Source of the DNA: an uncultured Aquimarina sp.
GTDB lineage: Bacteria; Bacteroidota; Bacteroidia; Flavobacteriales; Flavobacteriaceae
Reading direction: 5' to 3'
NCBI GenBank assembly: GCA_947498815.1
Contig: CANMLU010000011.1
Location: 62,001 to 126,000, forward strand
DNA length: 64,000 bases
Positions within the stretch are counted from its first letter, which is position 1. Every line of letters starts with the position of its first letter. The notes beneath the pieces were generated by a model, which saw nothing but the letters and a program-made list of their open reading frames with translations, was not told where the DNA came from and searched no databases. Shown one piece after another: positions 1 to 7,976 of this stretch. The translations under genes were made by a program, and so were the position numbers.

Positions 1-1
1 T

Positions 2-973
2 ACTGCTTCTAATATTACCGGCAGTACTGTGGAGCTTTCCTGGACACCGGTAATGGATACTGAAAATATTGAATCGTTTATTATCTATAGCGATAATACG
101 ATATATACATTTACTTCTGGCACAACTTCTAGTTTTGTAATTACACGATTGAGTCCGGAAAGAACATATATGTTTAGAATCAAAACAATTGATACATCTG
201 GTAATCGGTCTGATTTCAGTACACCTATTTATATTACCACTACAAGCACAGTAACTTCTTATTGTGCAGCTTCATCATACAGCACTCAATATGAACATAT
301 AGATTTTGTTGGAATTGGCGAAATAAGTAATGTTACAAGTAATGATGGAGGGTATCGGGATTATACTAACCTTGTTGCAAATTTATCGATTGGGGTTAAT
401 AAAATAGAATTAAGTGCAGGGTTTGCAGATAGTACTTATGAAGAAAGCTTTGCCGTTTGGATAGATTTTAACCAAAACAAAATTTTTGAAGCCTCAGAAA
501 TGGTTGTATCTTCAGCGGTAGTAGTTCCAGTAAGATCGGATATAATCTCATATGACTTTATTGTACCATCTGTAGCCAAGTTAGGTAATACTCGAATGCG
601 TATAGGTTTGCAATACGATGGCGTTCCAAGAGCCTGTAATCAAGATTTTGCATATGGAGAAGTAGAGGATTATACTGTAAATATCATGCCTTTCAATTCA
701 AAATCGGCTACTTCTAGAACAAGAGAAAACCTTCAAGAATATAAAGAAGCCAAGATTATAGTATATCCAAATCCTACTCAAGGTAGTTTGGTTGTTGAAA
801 TGGAAAATTATCAGAACTCAAGCTATAGCCTTATTAATCAAATAGGACAAATAGTAAAAAAGGATAAGCTATCAAATAATGAAATAGATGTACAAGGAAT
901 ATCACCGGGAACTTATTACATATCAATACAGAACAATAAAGGAAAGGTAATTAGGCAATTTGTCAAGAAATAA
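2..973 (+). CDS. Secreted T9SS-sorted protein, 3' fragment (FN3, GEVED, sorting domain)
   Basis: The reading frame is open to the left window edge, so this is the C-terminal part of a larger protein; the GTG at 29 is an internal codon. In order it shows the end of a fibronectin type III domain (VELSWTPV to about residue 80 of the fragment), a beta-sandwich ending in the GEVEDYTV motif typical of the GEVED domain of Bacteroidota exoproteins, and a type A sorting domain (VYPNPTQGSLVVEM, then GTYYISI and a final KVIRQFVKK). That last domain directs passage through the type IX secretion system and attachment or release at the cell surface. The N-terminal catalytic or adhesive part lies outside the window, so the activity is unknown. 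A hairpin terminator follows about 20 bases after the stop. Confidence 0.85.
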   Translation, partial: TASNITGSTVELSWTPVMDTENIESFIIYSDNTIYTFTSGTTSSFVITRLSPERTYMFRIKTIDTSGNRSDFSTPIYITTTSTVTSYCAASSYSTQYEHIDFVGIGEISNVTSNDGGYRDYTNLVANLSIGVNKIELSAGFADSTYEESFAVWIDFNQNKIFEASEMVVSSAVVVPVRSDIISYDFIVPSVAKLGNTRMRIGLQYDGVPRACNQDFAYGEVEDYTVNIMPFNSKSATSRTRENLQEYKEAKIIVYPNPTQGSLVVEMENYQNSSYSLINQIGQIVKKDKLSNNEIDVQGISPGTYYISIQNNKGKVIRQFVKK

Positions 974-992
974 ACTAGTTTTATTTTTTTGT

Positions 993-1026
993 AAACCCTG
1001 CAATACTTTGCAGGGTTTTGTTTTTT
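993..1026 (+). terminator. Rho-independent terminator
   Basis: AAACCCTGCA pairs with TGCAGGGTTT around a six-base loop, and a T-rich tail follows. It ends the transcript of the T9SS-sorted protein gene. Confidence 0.8.
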
Positions 1027-1139
1027 ATGTATTAAACATAAAATCAATGTGCTTTTTCCGTATTCGTAATTTATGTATTGTTCGTAGCTTAGAGCATAAT
1101 TTGTTACCAAAGTTTGATTAGTTTATAAATATATCTAAC

Positions 1140-1421
1140 ATGGATGAAATTGAAGTAAGAGTGAGGGCGGTAAAGACATTACTCGAAGCATTTAGATTAG
1201 AAAGAGTTTTATACATTATTATCTCCTGTCTTTCAGTAATAATACTGTTAAGTGTGCCTATTTATATTATTATCAAAGCTCCCGATAAGATAGAGTGGGT
1301 TATTGGGCTTTTTGTACCGGCGGGAGCAATTACTCTTTCTATTGGTAGGTTATTAAAAATGTGGAATCAGGCCATTTCATTTGTAAGTGATCAAAAAACG
1401 GATGATAATGAAAACCAGTAA
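1140..1421 (+). CDS. Small two-helix membrane protein, unknown
   Basis: This 93-residue protein has two hydrophobic segments (about residues 24-45 and 54-71) between a charged N-terminus and a polar tail ending DDNENQ. No family is recognised. Its 3' end overlaps the likely start of the next gene (ATG 1402 or 1408), and a third membrane gene follows, so the three probably form one operon. The overlap suggests translational coupling. It may be an accessory subunit of the large membrane protein at 2159-4120; that is inference from position only. Confidence 0.6.
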   Translation: MDEIEVRVRAVKTLLEAFRLERVLYIIISCLSVIILLSVPIYIIIKAPDKIEWVIGLFVPAGAITLSIGRLLKMWNQAISFVSDQKTDDNENQ

Positions 1422-2064
1422 TAAAGCCAAACGGACAGAAACTATCATCTCTACAAGTGTTATTTTAATACTTGTTGGATTTTTGTATACTTTTTATCTA
1501 CTAAGCAATCTTAATGATACTGTAAATGAAAAGAAACAAGAATTAAGAGCGTTAAATACAAAGATTATTAAGAATAAGGATTCTTTGCATTTCATTGACC
1601 AAAAATTACAACTTAAACAGGTGTTACTTGATAGTATTCTTAAACAAATCAAAGAATCCGATAATCCTACTTTACAGGAAAAAGTGAAGCGTGATTTAGA
1701 ACTAGATCAAATGCTTAATAATTCTTTAAAAACGCAAGCTTTGATTACAGATTCTTTGGATATTGTATACATGCAAGTTAATGATATGCAAACCAAAGAA
1801 TACCTTGAGAAGATTGATCTACTTGATACGCTTAACAAAAACAAATACAGAGCCTTTGGATATGAATTACAGGAAGAAATAGGGGATAATACAGTGCGGT
1901 ACTTTCATCCAGAAGATAGTGTTAATGCTCAAAAACTTAAGCAGAAAATAGAAATAGCTACAGGTATTAAGGTACAAAAGGAATACGTTAAAGGGTTTGA
2001 AGAAACGGTACCAGATAAACAGTTAGAAGTATGGCTTAAGAAAAGCAAAAGGGATAGCCTTTAA
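1408..2064 (+). CDS. Single-pass membrane protein with coiled coil, unknown
   Basis: The protein starts MKTSNKAKRTETII and has one N-terminal membrane helix (about residues 14-32). A long heptad-like coiled coil follows (about 35-145, rich in K, L, D, Q), then a compact C-terminal segment beginning VRYFHPEDS. An in-frame GTG lies at 1387 and ATGs at 1402 and 1408. I chose 1408 because it is the ATG followed by a typical basic N-terminus; 1402 is equally possible. Its start lies inside the previous gene. The architecture (anchor, rod, small globular end) suggests an envelope-spanning spacer, but no function can be assigned. Confidence 0.6.
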   Translation: MKTSNKAKRTETIISTSVILILVGFLYTFYLLSNLNDTVNEKKQELRALNTKIIKNKDSLHFIDQKLQLKQVLLDSILKQIKESDNPTLQEKVKRDLELDQMLNNSLKTQALITDSLDIVYMQVNDMQTKEYLEKIDLLDTLNKNKYRAFGYELQEEIGDNTVRYFHPEDSVNAQKLKQKIEIATGIKVQKEYVKGFEETVPDKQLEVWLKKSKRDSL

Positions 2065-2158
2065 TAGATTAGAACAGGCTTTCGATTTTACACATACTCT
2101 TACCTTTTAATTGTAATTAATTATCTTGTAGGTGATAATCAACACACAAATAGGGGAA

Positions 2159-4120
2159 ATGAACAATTATGCACAACTACTATTGCGCCTCAAAAAAGAG
2201 GGGCCTACCCAACTTTTTTTGTTAATTGTACTTATTGGGATATTACCTGCGGTAGAAGATTTTTCACTCTTTGCCATTTTTGGATTTTCAATTACCAAGT
2301 TCGTTGTTCATGAAGAATTTCGATTACTCTATTCCATACCACTGTATTTAATCCCACTGGGTTTGATTTTGGTAATGGGTGGTAAAAATTATTATCGTGT
2401 TTTGGGATTATTGCCTGCTTTCTTTGCTGGATATGTGCATCTTGTAAGTAGTTCTGAAGAGATTTCACTTGAAAAACATGAAGCACTTATTGGTATCCTT
2501 CATTTCTTATGTTATAAAATAGCTTTTCTGTATTTCATTGTAAAAGGTAAATTGCGATCGATTCCATTTTTTTTGACACTACTTTTAATATGGATATTAC
2601 TTGATTTGCAGCACTTAATCATATTTTTAACCTATACAATTCTGATTAGATTCTTGTATCTGGCTTTTAAACAAAATATTTCTATTTTCAAGGAAACTGG
2701 TTTTAAAAAAACAATGGCTTTGGGACTAAAGTCATTTTTATATTGGTCTCCATTACTCATTTTTATCATACCCGGAGCTTTGTTAAATAGTAAAATGAAT
2801 AAGGCCTCAATAGATCAGATTTATGATCATACTTTTATGATGTCCACCAATGAGGACAGAAAGTACAAAAGAGATCAATTTGAAAAAGATCTTGAGTTTT
2901 CTTTGGAAGCCAAAGTTATATGCATGCAAGAAGCGATTAAAAATGGTACCGGTAATATTAATTCAATAGTAAAGAATAAAACAGATAATCTTGATGAGTT
3001 GGTAGCCAAAGAGTATAAGGCCATTTTTAAAGAAACGTTACCAGAAATAGCTCCTGTTTTTAAAGAAGAAGATTGTGGGTTCTGGGGGAAACTTAATTTT
3101 CCTTGTCAAGCAAAGAATAGTGCAAAACGTACAGTGAATAAATCCTACAAATCAAAACGAGATAGCTTGTTGGTAAGTTTGACTGGTCAGGTTAGAAACT
3201 CTGCCAATAGCACACAACAAGAAGTTGAAGCATCCACTTTAGGAATTAATAATACGATAAGTCAACAGATAGATTCGTTTATCCAAAAACTTAAATTTAC
3301 AATTCAGTCCACTTTTGATACAATCACCTTCATTAATCTGCTACTAGATATAGCTTTTGGGTTTTTAATACTGAAGAGTTTCTTATATGTATTTTCTAGA
3401 GTGGCTTTTTCAAAAGATGATGAGAATTATGTGACATTATTAGAGTCAGATAATAACATATCAAAGGGCGCACTAAAGAAATTTGGAAACCAATATACTA
3501 TTGACCCAAAATCAACTAATGAAAATTATTATATCTCTCGTTCTTTTGAACCTAGTGGTAGAGCACCAAAGTTTGCATTACCCCAATGGAAATCGGCTAT
3601 TCTGGCAAGGATTTTTACAAGAAACTATCCAATGAACAAAGTAGTACTAAGTTCCAGACCAGAGGAGGTTCACTTTAAAGCCATGGGAAGTCATGAGTTT
3701 GTAGAATGGGATATCAGAGAAGGAGAAGAGGTTGTTTTTCATTTTAAAAACTTTGTAGGGATGAGTGAGGGTATCAAAATCTCTGCAGTGGTAAGTTTGC
3801 GTTTAACTTCGTTGTTATTTGGTAGAATGATCTTTACTACAGCCAAAGGACCAGGGAAATTAATTTTATTGACCAAAGGCGAACCTATAACCAATGGTCA
3901 AGCTTCTGCTAATGCAAGTATCGCAACTAGTAGAATAGTAGCATGGCAAAAGAATACTCGATTTAATGTGGAGTCAGAGCTTAATCTGATCGATGTGTTT
4001 ATGAGTGGAATTTATTTAAAAAAGAAGGAAGATGATCTCATCCTAATTGATGCCGATGTTAAAGGTCCTTCAAAGAACGGAATTGTGCGGTTTATTAAAA
4101 ACTTCATTTTACCAGTGTAA
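2159..4120 (+). CDS. Polytopic membrane protein with AIM24-like C-terminal domain
   Basis: The start is ATG 2159, preceded by the purine-rich TAGGGGAA; an in-frame GTG at 2132 is less likely. The 653-residue protein has about six hydrophobic segments in its first 210 residues and a soluble, Cys-containing coiled segment (about 225-380). Another membrane helix follows near residue 390. A C-terminal beta-rich domain (about 490-650) contains GPGKLILLTKGEPI and SRIVAWQKNTRF, which resembles the AIM24/TIGR00266 fold by the pattern of a GPG turn followed by a 'valine-alanine' strand. The AIM24 match is weak and made by eye. It is the last and largest gene of the 1140-4120 cassette; no transport or enzymatic motif is visible. 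Confidence 0.6.
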   Translation: MNNYAQLLLRLKKEGPTQLFLLIVLIGILPAVEDFSLFAIFGFSITKFVVHEEFRLLYSIPLYLIPLGLILVMGGKNYYRVLGLLPAFFAGYVHLVSSSEEISLEKHEALIGILHFLCYKIAFLYFIVKGKLRSIPFFLTLLLIWILLDLQHLIIFLTYTILIRFLYLAFKQNISIFKETGFKKTMALGLKSFLYWSPLLIFIIPGALLNSKMNKASIDQIYDHTFMMSTNEDRKYKRDQFEKDLEFSLEAKVICMQEAIKNGTGNINSIVKNKTDNLDELVAKEYKAIFKETLPEIAPVFKEEDCGFWGKLNFPCQAKNSAKRTVNKSYKSKRDSLLVSLTGQVRNSANSTQQEVEASTLGINNTISQQIDSFIQKLKFTIQSTFDTITFINLLLDIAFGFLILKSFLYVFSRVAFSKDDENYVTLLESDNNISKGALKKFGNQYTIDPKSTNENYYISRSFEPSGRAPKFALPQWKSAILARIFTRNYPMNKVVLSSRPEEVHFKAMGSHEFVEWDIREGEEVVFHFKNFVGMSEGIKISAVVSLRLTSLLFGRMIFTTAKGPGKLILLTKGEPITNGQASANASIATSRIVAWQKNTRFNVESELNLIDVFMSGIYLKKKEDDLILIDADVKGPSKNGIVRFIKNFILPV

Positions 4121-4319
4121 GTATCTATTGTTGCGATCAATTTTCTTTTTCGAATTTCATTTCATTTTCCAGGATGTTTATCGAGCCTGTGTTTCCTGAA
4201 TGTATATAAACATATATTTCAATTATATTCGTGTTCTCGAAGCAATAAACAATAAGACACTTGCCGGCCTTTTGTCCATATACTGGTCTTGAAAGTTTTC
4301 ACAAAATTTTTGTTGAATG

Positions 4320-4775
4320 TTATTTTTGTACTTCGCCAAAATAGCCTTCTAATCTGTCAAAAGTAGATCCCCAACCATTATAAAAGCCCATTTTCTCTTG
4401 CTGTTTGCAGTAGTCTTCTGTTTCATGAACCACATTAAAAGTAAAATTAGTTTTATTTCCATCTTCTTCAAGCAGTACTTGTAATTCTACACCTTCGGTC
4501 ATAGGTTTAAAGTTTGCTGATGTCACTATTTTTTGTAACTCAACAATTTCTGAATACACACCATCTGCGATAAATTCCTTACCATCGGGCATCGTCATAG
4601 CATATTTCCATGCACCTCCAACACTAAAGTTATGTGCTATTATTTTGGTCTTCATTCCTTTTGGGCCCCACCATTGAGCAATATGCTCCGGTTGAGTCCA
4701 GGCTTCCCAAACTAATTTAATTGGCGCATTAAAAGTTCTTTTTAATGATAATGTTCGATTGTTTGTGTTACTCAT
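4320..4775 (-). CDS. SRPBCC/AHSA1-domain protein
   Basis: The 151-residue protein has the Aha1-like START fold: FNAPIKLVWEAWTQPEHIAQWWGPKG near the N-terminus is the family hallmark, and a C-terminal helix (YCKQQEKMGFYNGWGSTFDRLEGYF) closes the ligand cavity. Members bind small hydrophobic ligands; the substrate is not known. Its start overlaps the 3' end of the ArsR regulator gene by 8 bases, so the pair is translationally coupled. This regulator-SRPBCC pair is very common in bacteria. Expression is probably controlled by the upstream ArsR protein through the operator at 5104-5145. Confidence 0.88.
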   Translation of the reverse strand: MSNTNNRTLSLKRTFNAPIKLVWEAWTQPEHIAQWWGPKGMKTKIIAHNFSVGGAWKYAMTMPDGKEFIADGVYSEIVELQKIVTSANFKPMTEGVELQVLLEEDGNKTNFTFNVVHETEDYCKQQEKMGFYNGWGSTFDRLEGYFGEVQK

Positions 4776-5097
4776 CTTTTTTATTTTTTGATTGTAGTTT
4801 GATTAAATAGTCCTCGAAAGAATCCAGTTTTTCTTCCCAAAGATTTCGATATTGGTCAATCCATAAGAAAGCTGGGATGAGGTTTTTGGGTTGAATTTGA
4901 CAAAATCGTTCACGACCTTGCTTATGAATTACTATGATACCGCACTCCTCAAGAATTTTTAAGTGTTTAGAAATGGCTGGGCGGCTTACATCAAATTTCT
5001 CGGCAACCAAATTAACGCTTAGCGTTTGTTCGGCTAAAAGCCCAATAATATCCCTTCTAACAGGATCTGAAATCGCTTGAAAAACATCCCTTCTCAT
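4768..5097 (-). CDS. ArsR-family winged-helix transcriptional repressor
   Basis: At 109 residues the length is normal for ArsR/SmtB regulators. MRRDVFQAISDPVRRDIIGLL is the classic N-terminal helix, and the recognition helix is VSRPAISKHLKILEECGII with a wing at HKQGRERFCQI. There is no CxC metal site, so it is probably not a metal sensor; relatives paired with AHSA1 proteins respond to unknown signals. It is the first gene of a two-gene unit. Two copies of a GTAAC-N6-GTTAC palindrome lie immediately upstream and are a likely autoregulatory operator. Confidence 0.9.
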   Translation of the reverse strand: MRRDVFQAISDPVRRDIIGLLAEQTLSVNLVAEKFDVSRPAISKHLKILEECGIIVIHKQGRERFCQIQPKNLIPAFLWIDQYRNLWEEKLDSFEDYLIKLQSKNKKDE

Positions 5098-5103
5098 TTT
5101 TAT

Positions 5104-5145
5104 GTAACTAATTGGTTACGAATATATGTGTAATCATTCGGTTAC
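5104..5145. promoter_or_regulatory. Duplicated palindromic operator upstream of the ArsR gene
   Basis: GTAACTAATTGGTTAC (5104-5119) is an almost perfect palindrome with GTAAC and GTTAC arms. A second copy, GTAATCATTCGGTTAC (5130-5145), has the same arm spacing and starts 26 bases later. The copies begin 7 bases upstream of the ArsR start codon, so bound protein would block transcription initiation. That this ArsR binds here is inference. Confidence 0.65.
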
Positions 5146-5210
5146 GCAAATATTTTAAGCAAATAATTCAATAATGCTTCTAGCTTTGAGAATATTTGAA
5201 CTAAGAAATT

Positions 5211-5669
5211 TTAGGATTTATTAACGGCAAACAACAAATGTGTCCCCGTATCTGTTGCAGTATCCAGCTTAACGGCAATGGTAGTGGATTGCGAATCAAA
5301 TAAATGTGTTGTGGATCGTTCTCCTTTTTTTTCAGACTTGATTAAGGAGTAGTCCGATACAAATCTTGATAATAGTTTTAAAACATAATTCTGATCGTTG
5401 GTCATATACGTTACTTGACCAGAAACTTTATTCATTCTAACTCCATAATAAAACCCATCTTTTTTTTTCCAGTTATAAAACGCATATTTCTCGTTTGGTT
5501 CATTGGATATTAAAAAATCCTTTTCCTTCAAGAATTCTTCAAAACCAGATTTATCATCTGATTTTATATACGTTGAAAGCTGAGCCCAATCTTGCTCATT
5601 TAAGTGTTGCCCATGGATTTGACTTGAGTATAGTAGTATAATAAAACTTATAATTATTGAATATTTCAT
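5211..5669 (-). CDS. Secreted or periplasmic hypothetical protein
   Basis: This 152-residue protein begins with a signal peptide (MKYSIIISFIILLYSSQIHG, cleavage likely after HG or before QHL). The mature part is a small alpha/beta protein of about 130 residues with no motif I recognise (FYNWKKKDGFYYGVRMNK, TTIAVKLDTATDTG). The gene lies 57 bases after the recG stop on the same strand and could be read through from recG. No function is assigned. Confidence 0.7.
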   Translation of the reverse strand: MKYSIIISFIILLYSSQIHGQHLNEQDWAQLSTYIKSDDKSGFEEFLKEKDFLISNEPNEKYAFYNWKKKDGFYYGVRMNKVSGQVTYMTNDQNYVLKLLSRFVSDYSLIKSEKKGERSTTHLFDSQSTTIAVKLDTATDTGTHLLFAVNKS

Positions 5670-5726
5670 CTTCTTATTTTATTGTCTATGAATATATTAA
5701 CAGGTATTCGATTAATTTATTATTAA

Positions 5727-7829
5727 CTAACTAATGTAATTCCATATGTTTTTGTGTTTTGCCATTTGTTGATAGGTATATAACAAAACTTTGTTTTTTT
5801 CTTCCGAAAGTGATGGGTCTTCATTCAAAATTTTCATGGCATAGTACCTGGCCGTCTTTAAAATATCATTATCTCTCACGATATCCGCGATTTTTAGATT
5901 TAGCACTCCACTTTGTTGAGTACCCATAATATCTCCGGGTCCTCTTAGTTTTAGATCCACTTCGGCAATATCAAAACCATCATTAGTACGTACCATAGTC
6001 TCTAATCGGGTTTTACTATCTGCCGATAGTTTATGACTGGTCATTAGTATGCAAAAACTCTGTTCGGCTCCTCTACCTACACGCCCTCTTAATTGATGCA
6101 ATTGTGATAATCCGAATCTTTCTGCACTTTCGATAATCATTACACTGGCATTAGGTACATTAACTCCAACTTCGATAACCGTAGTGGCGACCATAATTTG
6201 AGTTTGCCCTTTTACAAAACGTTCCATTTCATAATCTTTATTGGCCGGTTTCATTTTACCATGTACAATAGAGATTTGATAGTCTGGAGTGGGGAAGGAG
6301 CGAGCGATACTTTCGTATCCATCCATAAGATCTTTATAATCCAAAGCCTCGCTTTCTTGTATCAGAGGATACACAATATAAATCTGTCTTCCTTTTTTTA
6401 TTTCGTCTGCTATGAACTTGAATACTTTAAGGCGGTTACTATCATAGCGATGTACGGTTTTTATCGCTTTTCGACCTGGTGGTAATTCATCAATAACAGA
6501 TATGTCTAAGTCTCCATATAAACTCATTGCCAACGTTCTTGGTATCGGCGTAGCTGTCATGACTAGTATATGTGGTGGATAGGTGTTTTTGTGCCAAAGT
6601 TTGGATCGCTGTGCCACTCCAAATCGATGTTGTTCATCGATAACTGCTAGTCCAAGGTTTTTGAACTTTACTTTGTCTTCAAGAACTGCATGGGTACCAA
6701 TTAAAATGTGCAATGTACCCTCTTCTAATTCTTGATGAATCTCCCGACGTTCCTTGGTTGTGGAGCTTCCCATCAAAAGTTTTACATTGATATCAAGATT
6801 TTCAGTTAATGCTGTAATGCCTTGAAAATGTTGATTTGCCAAAATTGCCGTAGGGGCCATCAAACATGCCTGAAAACCATTATCTATTGCCAGAAGCATA
6901 GTCATAAGTGCGACAATAGTTTTACCAGAACCCACATCCCCTTGCAACAATCGATTCATTTGAGCACTGCTACCAATATCATTTCGGATTTCTTTGACCA
7001 CTCTTTTTTGAGCATTCGTCAGTTCGAACGGAAGGTGATGTTTGTAGAAGTTATTGAAGTGTTCACCAACTTCGGCAAAAGGAAAGCCCTTAATTTTTTG
7101 TTTGCGAATTAGTTTTTTGGTGATAAGCTGTAGCTGTATATAAAATAGTTCTTCAAACTTAAGTCTATATTGTGCTTTGGCAAGCAATTCCTGGCTTTTT
7201 GGAAAATGAATATTAAATACAGCGTCACTTTTAGAAATAAGTTTAAGTTCTTCTAATATTTCTTTAGAAAGAGTGTCATAAAACCGCACTTTAGTCTCCA
7301 CAAATAATTGTTGCATCATCTTCATAATCACTCTATTTGTGATCCCTTTATTTGATAGTTTTTCTGTTGATGGATATATGGGTTGCATTGCAGTTCTCAG
7401 ATTGGCTTTATGCTCTTCTAGTAATTCCATCTCTGGATGTGGCATGCTGTAGCCATTGTAATATTTAGTTTTTCCAAAAATTACATATGGAGTATTTAAC
7501 TTTAGATTTTCTCGAATCCATTTATGGCCTCGAAACCATACGAGCTCAATCTCGCCGGTATCGTCCATAAATTTGGCCACCAATCGTTTTCCTCTTTTCT
7601 GTTCTACGGTTTTAATATTAATAATCTTACCTACGATCTGAACCTCGGCAGAGTTTCGTTGTAATTGATTGATCTTGTAGTATTGAGTTTTATCAAGATA
7701 TCGATTAGGGAATAGATTAACCAAATCCTGATAGGTATGAATTCCTAATTCAGAACGTAATAGATCGGCCCTAGATGGTCCAACGCCTTTTAAATAATCT
7801 ATTGGTGTTTGTAAAAGATTAGGATTCAT
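5727..7829 (-). CDS. recG: ATP-dependent DNA helicase RecG
   Basis: RecG is a superfamily 2 helicase that regresses stalled replication forks and branch-migrates Holliday junctions. The protein is 700 residues, normal length. It shows the N-terminal wedge/OB domain (about 60-150), Walker A GDVGSGKT (297-304), motif II DEQH (398-401), motif III TATPIPRT (425-432), and the C-terminal helicase motifs including TTVIEVGVNVPNA and QLRGRVGRG, then the RecG-specific MQQSGVLNLKIADIVRD-like end (seen as GTQQSGVLNLKIADI). It is divergent from the CocE-type hydrolase gene, with 147 bases between the two starts, and is followed by a small secreted-protein gene on the same strand. Confidence 0.97.
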   Translation of the reverse strand: MNPNLLQTPIDYLKGVGPSRADLLRSELGIHTYQDLVNLFPNRYLDKTQYYKINQLQRNSAEVQIVGKIINIKTVEQKRGKRLVAKFMDDTGEIELVWFRGHKWIRENLKLNTPYVIFGKTKYYNGYSMPHPEMELLEEHKANLRTAMQPIYPSTEKLSNKGITNRVIMKMMQQLFVETKVRFYDTLSKEILEELKLISKSDAVFNIHFPKSQELLAKAQYRLKFEELFYIQLQLITKKLIRKQKIKGFPFAEVGEHFNNFYKHHLPFELTNAQKRVVKEIRNDIGSSAQMNRLLQGDVGSGKTIVALMTMLLAIDNGFQACLMAPTAILANQHFQGITALTENLDINVKLLMGSSTTKERREIHQELEEGTLHILIGTHAVLEDKVKFKNLGLAVIDEQHRFGVAQRSKLWHKNTYPPHILVMTATPIPRTLAMSLYGDLDISVIDELPPGRKAIKTVHRYDSNRLKVFKFIADEIKKGRQIYIVYPLIQESEALDYKDLMDGYESIARSFPTPDYQISIVHGKMKPANKDYEMERFVKGQTQIMVATTVIEVGVNVPNASVMIIESAERFGLSQLHQLRGRVGRGAEQSFCILMTSHKLSADSKTRLETMVRTNDGFDIAEVDLKLRGPGDIMGTQQSGVLNLKIADIVRDNDILKTARYYAMKILNEDPSLSEEKNKVLLYTYQQMAKHKNIWNYIS

Positions 7830-7976
7830 TATGACGAAGATAAACTTAGTCTTGAAAAGTTCAAAGTTTGTTTTAATTCAGTTGTAAAAAATAATAAATT
7901 ACTTCCTAAATAATGACAGGATATTTATAACAAATGCTTTTTTTTGTATTCCACAATTCATCAATTAAGACACACT

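Noticed and set aside
29-973. GTG at 29 as the start of the first gene
   Set aside because: The frame is open from base 2 and the FN3 strand continues upstream, so GTG 29 is an internal valine codon.
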